64,000 bases of DNA from Sphaerolaimus hirsutus (Eukaryota; Nematoda; Chromadorea; Monhysterida; Sphaerolaimidae), in NCBI GenBank assembly GCA_964036195.1, contig OZ038451.1, forward strand, positions 1,178,001-1,242,000. The letters run 5' to 3'. Below are positions 1 to 10,338 of this stretch, one piece after another. The notes beneath the pieces were generated by a model. That model did no database searches and was not told the DNA's origin. It was given only the letters and a program-made list of their open reading frames with translations. The number at the start of each line of letters is the position of its first letter. Within the stretch, counting starts at the first letter, position 1. Position numbers and translations under genes: made by a program.

Positions 1-231
1 GGAACCACGCGTGCAGGGTTTAAAGTAACCGGAGTATATCTGGAGCGCTTTTGAGCAATTTTACCCTAATTTTCACCAAAATTCCCTAATTTTCATACTT
101 CTTATAGATTTTCACCTTCAAAATAACTAGGTCATGTGTTTTATTGCCTATTTTCAACATGCCAGGTATAATTCAACGTGTTCCGGGTCAACATGCGGGA
201 TGGGCTTACATGCGGAATAGTGCACTGCCCA
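1..231. other. unassigned repeat-derived sequence
   Basis: No gene is seen. The first 120 bases resemble the right-hand interior of the 8-bp-duplication elements at 3154-3664 and 21471-21965 (phrases such as gagcaattttaccctaattttcac recur there in variant form), so this is probably a decayed repeat fragment. Confidence 0.4.
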
Positions 232-547
232 TTGCGTTAACCGCAAAATGGCAATCTTCCATACCGTACTCTTTACCAACAAGCTGTACCGTTTAAATAC
301 CACCCTAATTTCGACCCCTCAATATTATCAGGGGTGCTTGCCCCAACTCACTCGAATTGTCACAATCCTGTGGGGGTCGGCTGCGTAAGCCCTGAGCAGT
401 TTATGCACCCTTTCCTCTACTATTCCCACCCGCTCAATTTGCTTTTCCGCCACAAGATATACTGGTTGCTGTTCGCTGAAAAAGTTATTGTTGTAGTTTT
501 GTTTTCAGAGTCTGGATTCCCATCAACGATAATTCAACTAGACAATG
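232..547. repeat. dispersed repeat, unoccupied copy
   Basis: This segment is repeated in inverted orientation at 2183-2680. The two copies run collinearly from the gcgttaaccgc end through to the ataattcaactaga end with scattered differences. The copy here reads continuously through CTG at 392-394, the position where the other copy carries a 184-bp terminal-inverted-repeat element, so it represents the empty insertion site. Confidence 0.8.
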
Positions 548-1081
548 AGATTGGATGTCCTCCAGGCCGGCTGGTTTCCATTCAGAATTTAGAATAAGCG
601 GGCATAGAAGACATCGTCTACATGAGCTCTGGGTCTACATTAACACGGTAGCGCTACGTGAGCGCCGGGATTAATGAGTGCCGGGTTTACCTACATGAGG
701 ACCGGCACAGGGTCAATTTTCCTGCAACCTGTCAACTATAATCTGAGTTGACATGGAAACAAGTTGACACCCGCTGTCTGCAGCGTCATTCGACTGTTTC
801 GTTTCTCGGAACAATTTCACAAAAACAACAATAGCATTCATGGTCACTCGAGTTGACAAAACAAAATTGCAGTTGACCAACGTGTTGACTTTGATCCTAT
901 GACACAGCTGGACACCTTTTTGGTGCCGCTTCACATATCCCAGCTTGACGGTTTGCACTGGTGCCTCCACCAGACGAAAATACGCAAGTAGACAATTGAT
1001 AAGAGAAGTGCTAAGTGGTAACTGTCTTTACTTACTCACCTAAGACAAGGACACCAAATGTCAGCTGGGTCCTATCTAGGG
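548..1081. other. repeat-rich stretch without a gene
   Basis: Several agttgac / gtcaact words between about 740 and 1000 relate this stretch to the family seen at 9020-9390 and 12340-12625. No coding signal is seen. Confidence 0.35.
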
Positions 1082-1281
1082 NNNNNNNNNNNNNNNNNNN
1101 NNNNNNNNNNNNNNNNNNNNNNNNNNNNNNNNNNNNNNNNNNNNNNNNNNNNNNNNNNNNNNNNNNNNNNNNNNNNNNNNNNNNNNNNNNNNNNNNNNNN
1201 NNNNNNNNNNNNNNNNNNNNNNNNNNNNNNNNNNNNNNNNNNNNNNNNNNNNNNNNNNNNNNNNNNNNNNNNNNNNNNNNN
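1082..1281. other. assembly gap (200 N)
   Basis: Exactly 200 consecutive N. Reading frames across it are not meaningful. Confidence 0.99.
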
Positions 1282-1511
1282 GTAGCACATAGAAATGGAT
1301 GTTTTGATACTAAAAATGCAACAAAACCAATGAAAACAACCACCAATGTCAATTTGTGTGTGAAATTGCGCGCTTGCGCGCAAAATTTTTGCAAAATACC
1401 TAGTGCTTAGTACTAATAATTTCGGCCGATGTTTTTTTTAAAAAAAAAACATTTCGGACGTCATGTTTTTTTTTTTAAAAAACTTTTAAAAAAAAACATC
1501 GGCCAACCCTA
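1282..1511. mobile_element. right part of a hAT-type element cut by the gap
   Basis: The gtagcacatagaaatgg...catcggccaaccctac sequence matches the right halves of the complete elements at 18178-18806 and 24865-25546. The left half is lost in the gap. Confidence 0.75.
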
Positions 1512-2182
1512 CTCGTGACTCGAGGGTAAAATTGGGTACTGACGCGACTCGCCGACTCGACCGGAAAAATTTTGGGGTTGCGACTCGAACTCGAGTTTGA
1601 AAAAAATCGAGTTTCGAGCCCTAGCGCCACGGTTCTAATTGTTCGGGCGGCTCAATGCATTCCCAAATGGATGTGATGGGGTCCGCTGCCACCGCGGATG
1701 CCATTTCAATGTTTTTTTTTCATTACATGAGACTTTTTCAGACCCACCGCATATCAATTGTCGCTTTATTTAGCACGCTGAACTAAAGACTGCGTTTTGT
1801 TGCCTTGAATTCCCTGAAAAATTCGAAAACTAATTTCGAATTTTTGAATTTTCTTAAAAAATAGATCGATTTTTAAGTGTTTTCCAAGAGTGAAATACAC
1901 ATTCGAAAATTATGAAAAAATTCGAAAATATTTTCGAATTTTGAATCTTTTTTTGCCATTGTTAATTGTCAACTTATGTGTGTAGAGCCAATAAGGCGGA
2001 ATCGCAATTCTTAATGCGCGCCATGTCAAATGCACAACGGAAAGTTGGCACTGATAAACAAATGCAAGCAATGCAGTGAAATTTTGAATAGAGCTGAATG
2101 GGTGAAAAACATAAAAATAAATGGAATATGAATTTTTCATTTACGTACTAAAACTACTGATACTAATAAGTTGAACTAGAAC
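1512..2182. repeat. AT-rich stretch with TTCGAA-type array
   Basis: Around 1815-1950 the words aattcgaaaa and ttttcgaatt recur in both orientations, as at 51390-51560 and 52300-52510. The rest shows nothing recognisable. Confidence 0.5.
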
Positions 2183-2680
2183 TCTAGTTGAATTATCGCT
2201 GATGGGAATCCCGACTCTGAAAACAAAACTACAACAATTACTTTTTTCAGCGAACAGCAACCAGTATTTCTGGTGGCGGAAAAGCAAATTGAGCGCGTGG
2301 GAATAGTAGAGGAAAGAGTGCATAAATTACTCAGGTGGCAGTCCCAAGCCCTGTAAAGTGTAATGTAAAGTGTCAAATGTAAAGTCAAATGCAAAGTAAA
2401 CTGTCATGTAAGGTTCAGTAATAAAATCTTTTCTTTTTTGTTTTAATTGACAGTTTACTTTGCATTTGACTTTACATTTGACACTTTACTTTACACTTTA
2501 CAGGGCTTGGGACTGCCCCCAGGGCTTACGCAGCCGACCCCCACAGGATTGTGACAATTCTAGTGAGTTGGGGCAAGCACACCTGATAATATTGAAGGGT
2601 CGAAATTAGGGTGCTAAACGGTACAGCTTGTTGGTAAAGAGTACGGTATGGAAGATTGCCATTTTGCGGTTAACGCAATG
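2183..2680. repeat. dispersed repeat, occupied copy
   Basis: Inverted copy of 232-547, interrupted by the element at 2336-2519. Removing that element and one copy of the CAG duplication restores collinearity with the empty copy. Confidence 0.8.
2336..2519 (+). mobile_element. CWG-targeting TIR element (intron-forming family 1), intergenic copy
   Basis: It starts GTGGCAGTCCCAAGCCCTG and ends with the inverse, ...CAGGGCTTGGGACTGCCCC, with long TIRs built from gtaaagtgtcaaatg words. It is flanked by CAG at 2333-2335 and 2520-2522, a 3-bp target duplication. Read on this strand the boundaries are CAG|GTGG...CCCCAG, a ready-made GT-AG pair, although no gene is seen here. The empty site is preserved at 392-394. 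Confidence 0.9.
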
Positions 2681-2735
2681 CTGGGGCGACTAAATGTTTA
2701 AATTACCAGTTCGCTTCAGTCAACAAAGCACATCT

Positions 2736-2985
2736 ACGGTATTTCTTCGAAATACCCCCCGGGGGGTGATTGTTTCAGAGTGGGAATTTTAAGAGAAAAA
2801 CGTGAAAAATGCAACAATAACCACCATTTATAAGTTCTTACAGCCTTTTATAAGAATGTAGATGGTATAAACGATGTTCTAACGTAACACAGTATGTGTT
2901 TTAAACGTCTGTTATGCATTTCCCGGACCACAAATTCATAGTGCCGATTTTGAGGGGGGGGGGGGGGTATTTCGAGGAAATACGT
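2736..2985. mobile_element. short TIR element of the 'cctcgaaatac' family
   Basis: Left end acggtatttcttcgaaatac, right end gtatttcgaggaaatacgt, with C-rich then G-rich inner flanks. The same ends recur at 33703, 42771, 43545, 44198, 48577, 51711 and 59824. Confidence 0.7.
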
Positions 2986-3153
2986 TAAGTGATGTATGTT
3001 TCCAAGTCAATCCAAACGAGGGGGTCAGCAGCTGTGGTTAACATACATCCCTGGACATCTGTGCTCCATGGACAATGCATGTGCATGGTGGGCAGCAAAC
3101 ACACCTGGACATCAGTGACACATGCACATGGGTTCTGCTGTTGTACATCAGAG
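2986..3153. other. short non-repetitive segment
   Basis: Between two elements. Short open frames exist on the plus strand, but no family is recognised. Confidence 0.3.
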
Positions 3154-3664
3154 TCTCAGGGGTCTCCTAGGGGGGGGGGGGGCGGGGGGGGCTGGGGGGG
3201 GGCTGCCCCCCCCCCAAATCGGCCAACTATCCTATCTATCCCGGAGGTCGCTCAGCTATCTATCTATCCCGAGGCAAAATTTTTGGCTACTACCCCCAAA
3301 GACCCCCCCCCCCCAAATCGCTCAGCTATCTATCTATCTGGAGTGGTTTTTGAGAAATTTTGCCCCAATTTTCGCTCAAAATCACTCATTTTCGCACCTT
3401 TTTATAGTTATTCAGCTTCAAAATCGTGCTTTCCGGCTATATACATGGTTATATACCTATTTTTAGCCATTTTGAACCTACTTTTGGCTACTTTGAACTG
3501 ATTATTAGCGATTTTTTCCCCTTTCTGCCTTCTTCACCTTGAAAAAGCCTATATATTGTGCCCCCGTCAGCCCCCCCAGAAATTTTTTTAGCTATCTATC
3601 CCTCCGGAGGAGCGATTTGCTACCTATCCAGCCCCCGCGAGGGCCAAAATCCTGGAGACCCCTG
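3154..3664. mobile_element. hAT-type element with CAGGGGTCTCC ends
   Basis: CAGGGGTCTCC near the left end is inverted at the right end (GGAGACCCCTG). The 8-bp direct repeat CATCAGAG occurs at 3146-3153 and 3665-3672. G-run and C-run blocks and ccaaatcg..ctatctatc words match the element at 21471-21965. Open frames inside are low-complexity artefacts. Confidence 0.8.
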
Positions 3665-3672
3665 CATCAGAG

Positions 3673-4105
3673 GTTAAATGGGTGCCAGAGTAGCAAGAAA
3701 CCTGGCACACGGTGCTCATGGCATCAGCTGCCCACGCATAACACCGTGGATGGCATGTATTTGCAAGATGTTCCTGAGGAACATTGCACCAATTCAAATC
3801 ATGAAATGTCTGCCAGATCTACAACAATGATCCCAACACTGAACCTGTGGATTTTTAAAGATTGATCCACTGTAGACTCAAAGCTCTTGATCCATTGATC
3901 CACTCTGCGGGTCGCTAATCCCGCCAATTCCCTAGCCTTCCAGCACATATACCCATCATGCATTTGTGCCCATTCCGCATCATGGCCCATCCCGCACGTT
4001 GCATCACCTGTGTGCGGGATGGGCACATGTGCAAGATGGGTCACATAACATGCGGGATGGGCACATGTGCGGAATGGTTTTTGATGCGGAATAGGCCCTT
4101 GCCGT
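3673..4105. other. gene-free stretch with degenerate short repeats
   Basis: Between about 3950 and 4100 the phrase gcgggatgggcacatgtgc recurs imperfectly. Upstream of that nothing is recognised, although a frame covering 3690-3865 is open on the plus strand. Confidence 0.35.
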
Positions 4106-4109
4106 CCAG

Positions 4110-5428
4110 AGGTGTTTGCTGCCGTTGTCCACTATGCACATGTAAATGTCCAAAGCACAGCTGCCCAGCTGTTTGATGTCCATGGTCTATTCACCCAACC
4201 ACTCAGAAATCTGTCAGTATCTCACGCATGTGTAAATAGATTCCATTGGAACAAAAATAATGACAATAAAACTGCCTCTAACGTACACATCCACCCATGT
4301 TTCTAGTTGCCGGCGATGCCGAAACCCCGGGAAACATTACACCTCAAGTGTTATCAGAAACAGATGCTACCGAATGGAACTGGCCTGAATCTAATCAAAT
4401 CGGCACCGATTAGCGATGATATTGGCTTTTTGAAGGCTGAAACTGGTGCCAATCTCAAAAGTGGACAAGTGACACAGTTGTGCTATAAGTTAGGTGACTA
4501 GAAAATTTATGACTGACAAGAATTTACATTTATAAATGTTCACGCTTGTACGTTTACTTGTAACTCGACTTAAATCACACTTGTCACAATAGTTGGGATG
4601 ATATATCGAATATCGGCCATTTTTTAATATCAAATATCGACCATTTTTCCTACTGAATATCGAATATCTATGTCGGGCAGGGACGTAGCCAGGATTTTTG
4701 AGCGGGGGGGGGGGCGGATTGTATACGGAGCCCGGCGAACGGGGGGGGCGGCGCCCCCCCCCCCCCCCCCCCTAAAATTTTACCTCTGTAGTAGGGGAGT
4801 GGCGCCATGGCGCTGGCGCCATTCGTAGGCGCCACGCCATGGCGCCACTGGCGTTGGCATTGGCGCCAAAACGGCAGTATATGTCTGTATTTTACAGGCA
4901 TATACAGCGACATGGACACGAATTGAGTTCATTTTCACTGGTTTTGAGGCCGCGGTGACCGGTCAGCCGAAAATATATGTTGTGAAGGGAAAATGCGCGC
5001 TTGCGCGCAAAATTTTTTCAAAGTGTCGACAAAATCGTCTTCTGAAAGTGCCATTTCTGGCACATTTTTTGGTCCGGCCCGGGAGGGGGGGGGGGGGCGC
5101 CCCCCCGCCCCCCCCCCACCCCCCCCCCCCCCCCCCCCTGGCTACGTCCTTGATGTCGGGCACCCATATCGTCATCGATTTTCAGAAACAATTTTGAATA
5201 TCCATATCAAAAAGTCATTTAGTCCCATCCTACTTGTAACTATTTATGCACATGGCACTTTTCTTGGCACATGTCCACTTGGAATTGTCCCCTGGTCACA
5301 CTATTTTGCTGGACACTCTCGAACACGAAACACACGCTCTGCGAGTGCATTTGTGCGATGGATTTCATGGAAATGTGACGCGCAATGTAAAAGCTGAGAG
5401 CGCCAATTTGAAGGGAGGAATTGGTTAG
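4110..5428 (+). CDS. candidate three-exon gene of unknown function, interrupted by a CWG element
   Basis: I do not recognise this protein. Exon a is 4110-4231 (after cag, before gtaaat, ending in phase 0). Exon b is 4307-4445 (after tttctag, opening in phase 0 with LPAMPKPRETLHL). Exon c is 5295-5428, ending TAG. Exon b ends ...KAETG exactly at the left edge of a TIR element, and exon c resumes in the same phase (HTILLDTLEHETHALRV) exactly at its right edge. The phase agreement across two junctions is the main support. The 3' boundary of the second intron would be TG (CCCTG|GTCAC), not AG, so the gene may be broken or may use a rare TG acceptor. A minus-strand frame is also partly open. It could instead be an old gene remnant. 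Confidence 0.35.
4590..5232. mobile_element. ATATCG-array element nested in the family 2 element
   Basis: Ends tagttgggatgatatatcg and ...catttagtcccatccta. The interior is built of aatatcg words and is split by the hAT-type element at 4678-5152. Confidence 0.6.
4678..5152. mobile_element. hAT-type MITE, CAGGGACGTAGCC ends
   Basis: Left end CAGGGACGTAGCCAGGATTT, right end CCTGGCTACGTCCTTG, and an exact 8-bp duplication ATGTCGGG at 4670-4677 and 5153-5160. The interior has a GGCGCC-rich block and G/C homopolymers. Sister copies are at 6816, 15897, 17840 and 30064. Confidence 0.9.
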
Positions 5429-5431
5429 AAC

Positions 5432-6125
5432 TGGGTCCAAACGGGATCCCGATCCCGATCCCCAGAAATATCGGGATTTCGTGGTCCCGATCCCGATCCC
5501 GATTTGAAAATCCCAATCCCAATCCCGAAAAAAATGCCCCAATCCCGATCCCGGAAAAATTCACAGACACAAAAGGTGCCAGAAATGGCACTTTTAAAGG
5601 ACCATTTTGTATGCAGTTTGCAAAAATTTTGCGCGCAAGCGCGCATTTCCCCACCTCCCTCTATATCTCTGTTGCGTCGGCATGGACACAACTACAAATG
5701 GACTCGATACAGTGCCCATTACGATAGTTAAAGGTTAATACACATGTATATATGGTACACAGTTGTGTGAATGACAATGCCAGGCAGCCCATTGCGCAGT
5801 GCCTAAATGAATCTATAGCATTGTTTTGGATGCCAATTTAATCTTACGTTTCTGGCATCCATTGTTTTTGGTGTTTTGTGTCATTTCGTAAAATATCAGG
5901 AAAAAAACCCTGAAACCCAATTTTTTAGGCCAAACTGCCGATACCGAAAAAACGCCAATCCCGATCCCGATCCCGAAAGGTCAATCCCGATCCCGATCCC
6001 GAAATCTCAACAGCCAATCCCGATCCCGACCCGGAAAGGCCAATCCCGATCCCGATCCCAATCCCGAAATTACAAAAATCCAATCCCGATCCCGATCCCG
6101 AAAAGTCAATCCCGTTTGAACCCTA
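5432..6125. mobile_element. GGGATC-array hAT-type element
   Basis: Left end tgggtccaaacgggatc, right end tcccgtttgaaccctag. Arrays of atcccg lie at both ends and a non-repetitive core at about 5570-5930. Flanks gttagaac and gttatacc are a plausible but imperfect 8-bp duplication. The long frames of Ile-Pro-Ile-Pro or Ser-Arg repeats are array artefacts. Confidence 0.7.
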
Positions 6126-6635
6126 GTTATACCCAAATATTTTCTTCTCATAAAATAAATATAATCGAATCTCTCTGGGGAAAAACTGGAGAAAATATAA
6201 AACAAATATAATATATTTTCAAAAACATAATTATCTCGAGATTTTTGGAAAGCTTATCGTGGTCTTTTTGTTTGAGTAAGACTCGTCTCGCAGCACCAAT
6301 GAGCCAGCAGTGGCCACAGTTGGAACAGTGCCAAGTAACTGCGTACGCCCAGCCCAGATCCGTATGCGTACACAGGTGCGTTCGCAGTAACCATGACAAA
6401 CAATGGCTCCGCACATCAGTAGTTGACAACGACACGAACTATCAACTGGTTCCCATCCCAATTCAAAGCTTGCTCATGAGCCCACCAGCGACGTTCAAAT
6501 GCAAAAGTGTTGAATCATGTTGCAAATGAAGCTGCAGTGTTGAAATAAATATTGCGGTATGTGTTACTCGTGAGCAAGCTTTGAATTGGGATGGGAACCA
6601 GTAGACATTTGGTATCCTTGTCAACTGGTGTGTGG
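6126..6635. other. repeat-rich stretch without a confirmed gene
   Basis: The segment 6400-6600 belongs to the gtcaact...caattcaaagcttgc family. At 6245-6400 a moderately GC-rich piece has open frames on both strands with no recognisable product. Confidence 0.3.
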
Positions 6636-7315
6636 CAATGGCCCCACACACGCTAGTTGACATCGACACCAAATGTCAACTGGTTCCGTTCCTAATTCAA
6701 AGATTGCGTTTGAACGTCGTCCGTCCACTCGTCAGTGGGCTTGAAATCGGGATCGGCACCAGTTGACATTTGGTGTCGATGTCAACTAGCGTGCGTGGGG
6801 CCATTGTCACACACCCAAGGACGTACGCAGGGGGGGGGGGGCGGGGGGGCGGCCGCCCCCCCGTTCCCGGGCCGGACATAAAAATTTGCCAGGAATGGCA
6901 CTTTTCTAAAGCGATTTTGTAGGCATGTTCAAAAATTTTTGCGCGCAAGCGCGCAAATCCCCACTCCATTGTTTAATGTGTATTTTTAGGAGCCTGAAAA
7001 GCATCAAAAGTGTCCAACATGTGTTTGAGTCTTATATATAGGTTAAAATCAGTACGTATAGAGTACACCTTGGCGCCAGCGCCAACTCCAATACTGCCAT
7101 GGCGCTGGCGCCTACAAATGGCGCCAGCGCCATGGCTCCATTCCTTTACTATAGGGCCAAATTTTAGGGGGGGGGGGGCGCCGCCCCCCCCGTTCGCCGG
7201 GCTCCGTAAACAATCCGCCCCCCCCGCTCAAAAATCCTGCGTACGTCCCTGCACACACCAGTTGACAAGGATACCAAATGTCTACTGGTTCCCATCCCAA
7301 TTCAAAGCTTGCACC
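6636..7315. repeat. 'cccacacac..agttgac' family, interrupted by a hAT-type element
   Basis: Words ccccacacacgctagttgaca and cccatcccaattcaaagcttgc recur here as at 7890, 9020, 12340 and 16390. The element at 6816-7251 sits inside. Confidence 0.6.
6816..7251. mobile_element. hAT-type MITE, CAAGGACGTACGC ends
   Basis: Same family as 4678-5152. The exact 8-bp duplication CACACACC is at 6808-6815 and 7252-7259. Confidence 0.9.
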
Positions 7316-7395
7316 CTACCCCGTTGCGCAGGTCGAGCGCGGTGCTGATCAGCCGCGAGGAAGTCGATTACGTTTGCCACGGCCATGGCGCAAGT
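7316..7395. other. unassigned GC-rich segment beside PIGK
   Basis: This 80-base block has exon-like composition. On the minus strand it is open as M-A-V-A-N-V-I-D-F-L-A-A-D up to a gtaggg donor-like site. I could not align this to the part of PIGK that should follow exon 7769-7827. It could be a remnant of another gene. Confidence 0.2.
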
Positions 7396-7743
7396 GATAA
7401 GTCAATGTCTTTGTGAGTTGACAATGTGCACGCATACGCACCAGTGTGATTTTCCTTTGAAATAGCGCCCATGCCCCATTTACGCGATAAATGTATCGGG
7501 TCGATTCCGCAAGTGGAAAAGTAAAACATTGACGCAAGTGAAATCGTAAGTGAAAGGTTTAAAACGAAGTAAAATGAAAAGTGAAATGCGAAATTATATG
7601 ATGAGTAAAAAAGTTAAAACCAAGGTAAGACGTAAAAAGAAAAGTAAAAACGTTACTTTGCTTTTTACATAAAACCTTTACTTCCCATTTCACTTGTCAC
7701 TTCTCAAATTCGATTTTACTTGTCCACTTGCGGTACAGGCCCC
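7376..7743. mobile_element. degenerate family 2 CWG element in a PIGK intron
   Basis: The right end CCACTTGCGGTACAGGCCCC followed by CAG resembles the right end of the 34322-36281 element. The left part contains the shared phrase gcaagtgataagtcaa. The left terminus is decayed. Confidence 0.4.
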
Positions 7744-7768
7744 AGTTGTTTTAATCCTGTGCACATAC

Positions 7769-8986
7769 CTGGTCTTGGGTTTCGCGGGTTGCACGGCATG
7801 TCGTCAGCGAGCATCATTATAATTTGGCTGAAATGTGAATGGAGACAATGAAAAACAGAAATTCCCGATTCGAACCTTTGCTCTACACCGACCAGTTCAC
7901 AAGGACACCACATGTCAACTGGTTCCTATCCCAATTCAAAGCTTGCTAAGTAAATATACATATTTTTCATGCTCGCTTTGCATTAACATTGCATATGACA
8001 CATTATTGTTATTCAACACTACAACACTGCAACATGCTTTAACACCTTTGCATTTGAACATGCGCTCGTGAGCAAGATTTGAATTGGGATGGGGACCAGT
8101 AGTATCTTGGTGTCAATTAGTCTGCGCGGGGACTAGGGATGGCCAAAAATTATTTGTAACGACCGTTTTTTTAAACATGTTTTTTTATATAAAAAAACGT
8201 TTTTTTTTAAAGCTCCCAAATATGGTTATGGGTCAACATATACAGGTATATCAGACTATTGTCAGTACTTTGTGGCGTTATATATAGCCACAGAATGGCT
8301 GTGGAGCTAGTTATAAGTGGTGATTTCTGCCAAAAATGACTTTTTTGTCACCTTGTTGCATAAAATCGCCTTTTGTCAAATGTTTGTGACTTCAAGTCAA
8401 GTTTTGCATGGAATAGCGGTTATATGAGGTTATAATATAAGGCTAATCCATTGACAGTGATGGATCACACTGTAGAAGTATGTGGGATCACATTGGCTGG
8501 ATAGTATATGCTACACTAACATATCACGGCTTATTATGACACAATAGCATGAACAAATGCCACTCTTTCACACTAAAAATGCAACAAAACCAATGAAAAC
8601 AATCACCAATGGTAAAGTGTATGTGGAATTGCGCGCTTGGGCGCAAAAAAATTGCAAAAACCCTAGTGCATAGTACAAATTTTTTAGCCGTTTTAAAAAA
8701 ACTGTTTCGACGTCCGTTTTTAAAAACTTTTTTTAAAGGACGGTTTAAAAACACCGGCCATCCCCAGCGGGGACACAAATCGAAGTGGCAACAAGTCAGC
8801 AAACGTAGGTCACCTGTCGGGGATGCCGAGCCTCTTGACGGAGTGGTACAGGGAGAGCACGTTGGCCACGTGTCTGTAGTTGAACCAGAAGCGGCTGGCG
8901 CACACCAGCACCGCCCAGTTGTTCGTGTGGCTGCCAGACTGCAGGAACGACGTCGCAGCACTCAGAGCCGTGGTAGAGGGGGCTGT
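7769..8986 (-). CDS. PIGK: GPI-anchor transamidase subunit PIGK (GPI8), two internal exons
   Basis: PIGK is the cysteine-protease subunit of the ER complex that attaches GPI anchors to proteins. Exon 8814-8986 encodes the conserved start of the mature domain (SGSHTNNWAVLVCASRFWF, then NYRHVAN and VKRLGIPD) and ends in a gtgacc donor. Exon 7769-7827 follows after tttcag and encodes QIIMMLADDMPCNPRNPRP, ending at gtatgt. The phases agree (2 then 1). The signal-peptide exon and everything after NPRNPRP, including the catalytic His and Cys, are not found here. The gene may continue through the gap and off the left edge, or be truncated. Identification rests on near-exact family motifs. Confidence 0.88.
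8134..8766. mobile_element. hAT-type element inside the PIGK intron
   Basis: Ends TAGGGATGGCC and GGCCATCCCCA, with the exact 8-bp duplication gcggggac at 8126-8133 and 8767-8774. The interior has aaaacgttttt-type blocks like 18178-18806. Confidence 0.9.
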
Positions 8987-9019
8987 CTGAGTCGAGAGTA
9001 TGGCAGAATGGCCCCACAG

Positions 9020-9390
9020 ATATTATACTAGTTGACAAGGCCACCAAGGACTGTAAAATGTCTAATGTCATGCAAAGTGTCTAAAGTCATAGGAAATGCC
9101 CTGCAAAATGGCAACTCGGTTTTTACAGGGTCTGGGACTGCCCCCTGGTTCTTATCCCAATTCAAAGCTTGCTCACCAGCCCACCAACAACGTGCAAATG
9201 CAAAAAGTGTTGAATATGCCGCAATGAAGTGGTAGTGTCGAAAAAAATACATACTGCCGTAAAACATAAATGTACAGATATTTATAAGGCGACGTACAAG
9301 AACTTGTGGTGTTACTGGTGAGCGAGCTCTGAATTGGGATGGGAACCAGCAGACATCTGGTGTTCTTGTCAACTAGTGTATGTAGGGACT
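9020..9390. repeat. 'ctagttgacaagg' family copy carrying a decayed family 1 element
   Basis: Ends tactagttgacaaggccacc and ggtgttcttgtcaactagtg are inverted. Inside, about 9050-9160 ends with acagggtctgggactgcccc, the right terminus of family 1; its left terminus is deleted. Confidence 0.55.
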
Positions 9391-9488
9391 AACTCGCAAC
9401 TGACAACAAAGGCGCAATGTGCCACGTGGCATCCTACATGACATAAAAATTTTTTTAAATAACATCTGGCTACCGCCATCAAATTTAG

Positions 9489-9574
9489 AAAATGACGAAA
9501 AGTACAAACAGTTTCAGGAAACTTCACCGCTGGGAGACTTTTACTCCCGCATGGACACACTCCCTATTGTGTGA
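9489..9574 (+). CDS. possible terminal exon of an unrecognised gene
   Basis: After caaatttag the frame reads NDEKYKQFQETSPLGDFYSR then MDTLPIV and stops at TGA (9572-9574). Composition and the acceptor-like site suggest coding, but no partner exon or family is recognised, so this could be chance. Confidence 0.2.
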
Positions 9575-10330
9575 CAGGCACAAAACCAGGGCTAAGAATG
9601 TTTTTAGTTGCCACAAAATGGAAAAAGCGCGGAAATGCAGAACGAAAAGTTGGCACATAACACGAAATTAGAAAAAATGTAAATATTTAGAACGAACCTC
9701 ATGCTGATTGCAAGCGACTGAACTGAATCCTGTCAAACACAAAGCAAAAAACGCACTCAGCACTTCAATCGCCATCACTGAGACACGTTTAATAAACGTT
9801 TTAACGTTATAAATACTGTTTTACGTTTGTGTACGTTGAAAATAAGCCGCGTTTGAATTTTTGCGTTCTTTGAAATAAATGCAACTATTTCCCACCACCG
9901 ATACCTTCGGAAATGAAACGATCGCTTCAATTTTTTTTGCAATTTTATTACTTTTAACAAGGGACAGCTACTTAATTGACTTACAAAGGGAATGATTGAG
10001 ACCGGAGACGAAAATTTACACAATTTGTCATACATTCACTGAGTATCAATGATTCCAGACTGGGGTTAGGACGACATATCGTATCGACATGAACTTTTTT
10101 CCCTAGCAAAAACTTTTCGCAATGGACCATTTCTTCCTATTGAATATCGAATGTCGTTAAATGGTTATATGCAATTGAATTTAGTTGCAAACATTATTGA
10201 ATATCGACCAGTCATATCGTCCCACCAGACTATATTGAAAAACGAAACAGCCAGAATTGGCACAACAATTGACATTCGAAACCGAAACTCGATACATTTT
10301 TTATAAAAACCTATCAGCGAGGATTTACCA
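9575..10330. other. gene-free stretch
   Basis: AT-rich. A fragment of ATATCG-type sequence lies near 10060-10225 (gacgacatatcgtatcg ... catatcgtcccacc). Nothing else is recognised. Confidence 0.4.
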
Positions 10331-10338
10331 GTGCGAAT

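Larger units (their letters stand above)
4446..5291 (+). mobile_element. CWG-targeting TIR element, family 2, with nested insertions
   Basis: Left end GTGCCAATCTCAAAAGTGG. The right end ...CCACTTGGAATTGTCCC is its approximate inverse. It is flanked by CTG at 4443-4445 and 5292-5294. Two later insertions are nested inside: 4590-5232, itself split by 4678-5152. Confidence 0.7.

Noticed and set aside
1015..1410. Open frames spanning the N run
   Set aside because: The middle is unknown sequence, and the right part is a repeat found elsewhere.
7316..7395. GC-rich block as the next PIGK exon
   Set aside because: The open frame does not match the conserved PIGK segment expected after NPRNPRP, and no acceptor AG precedes it.
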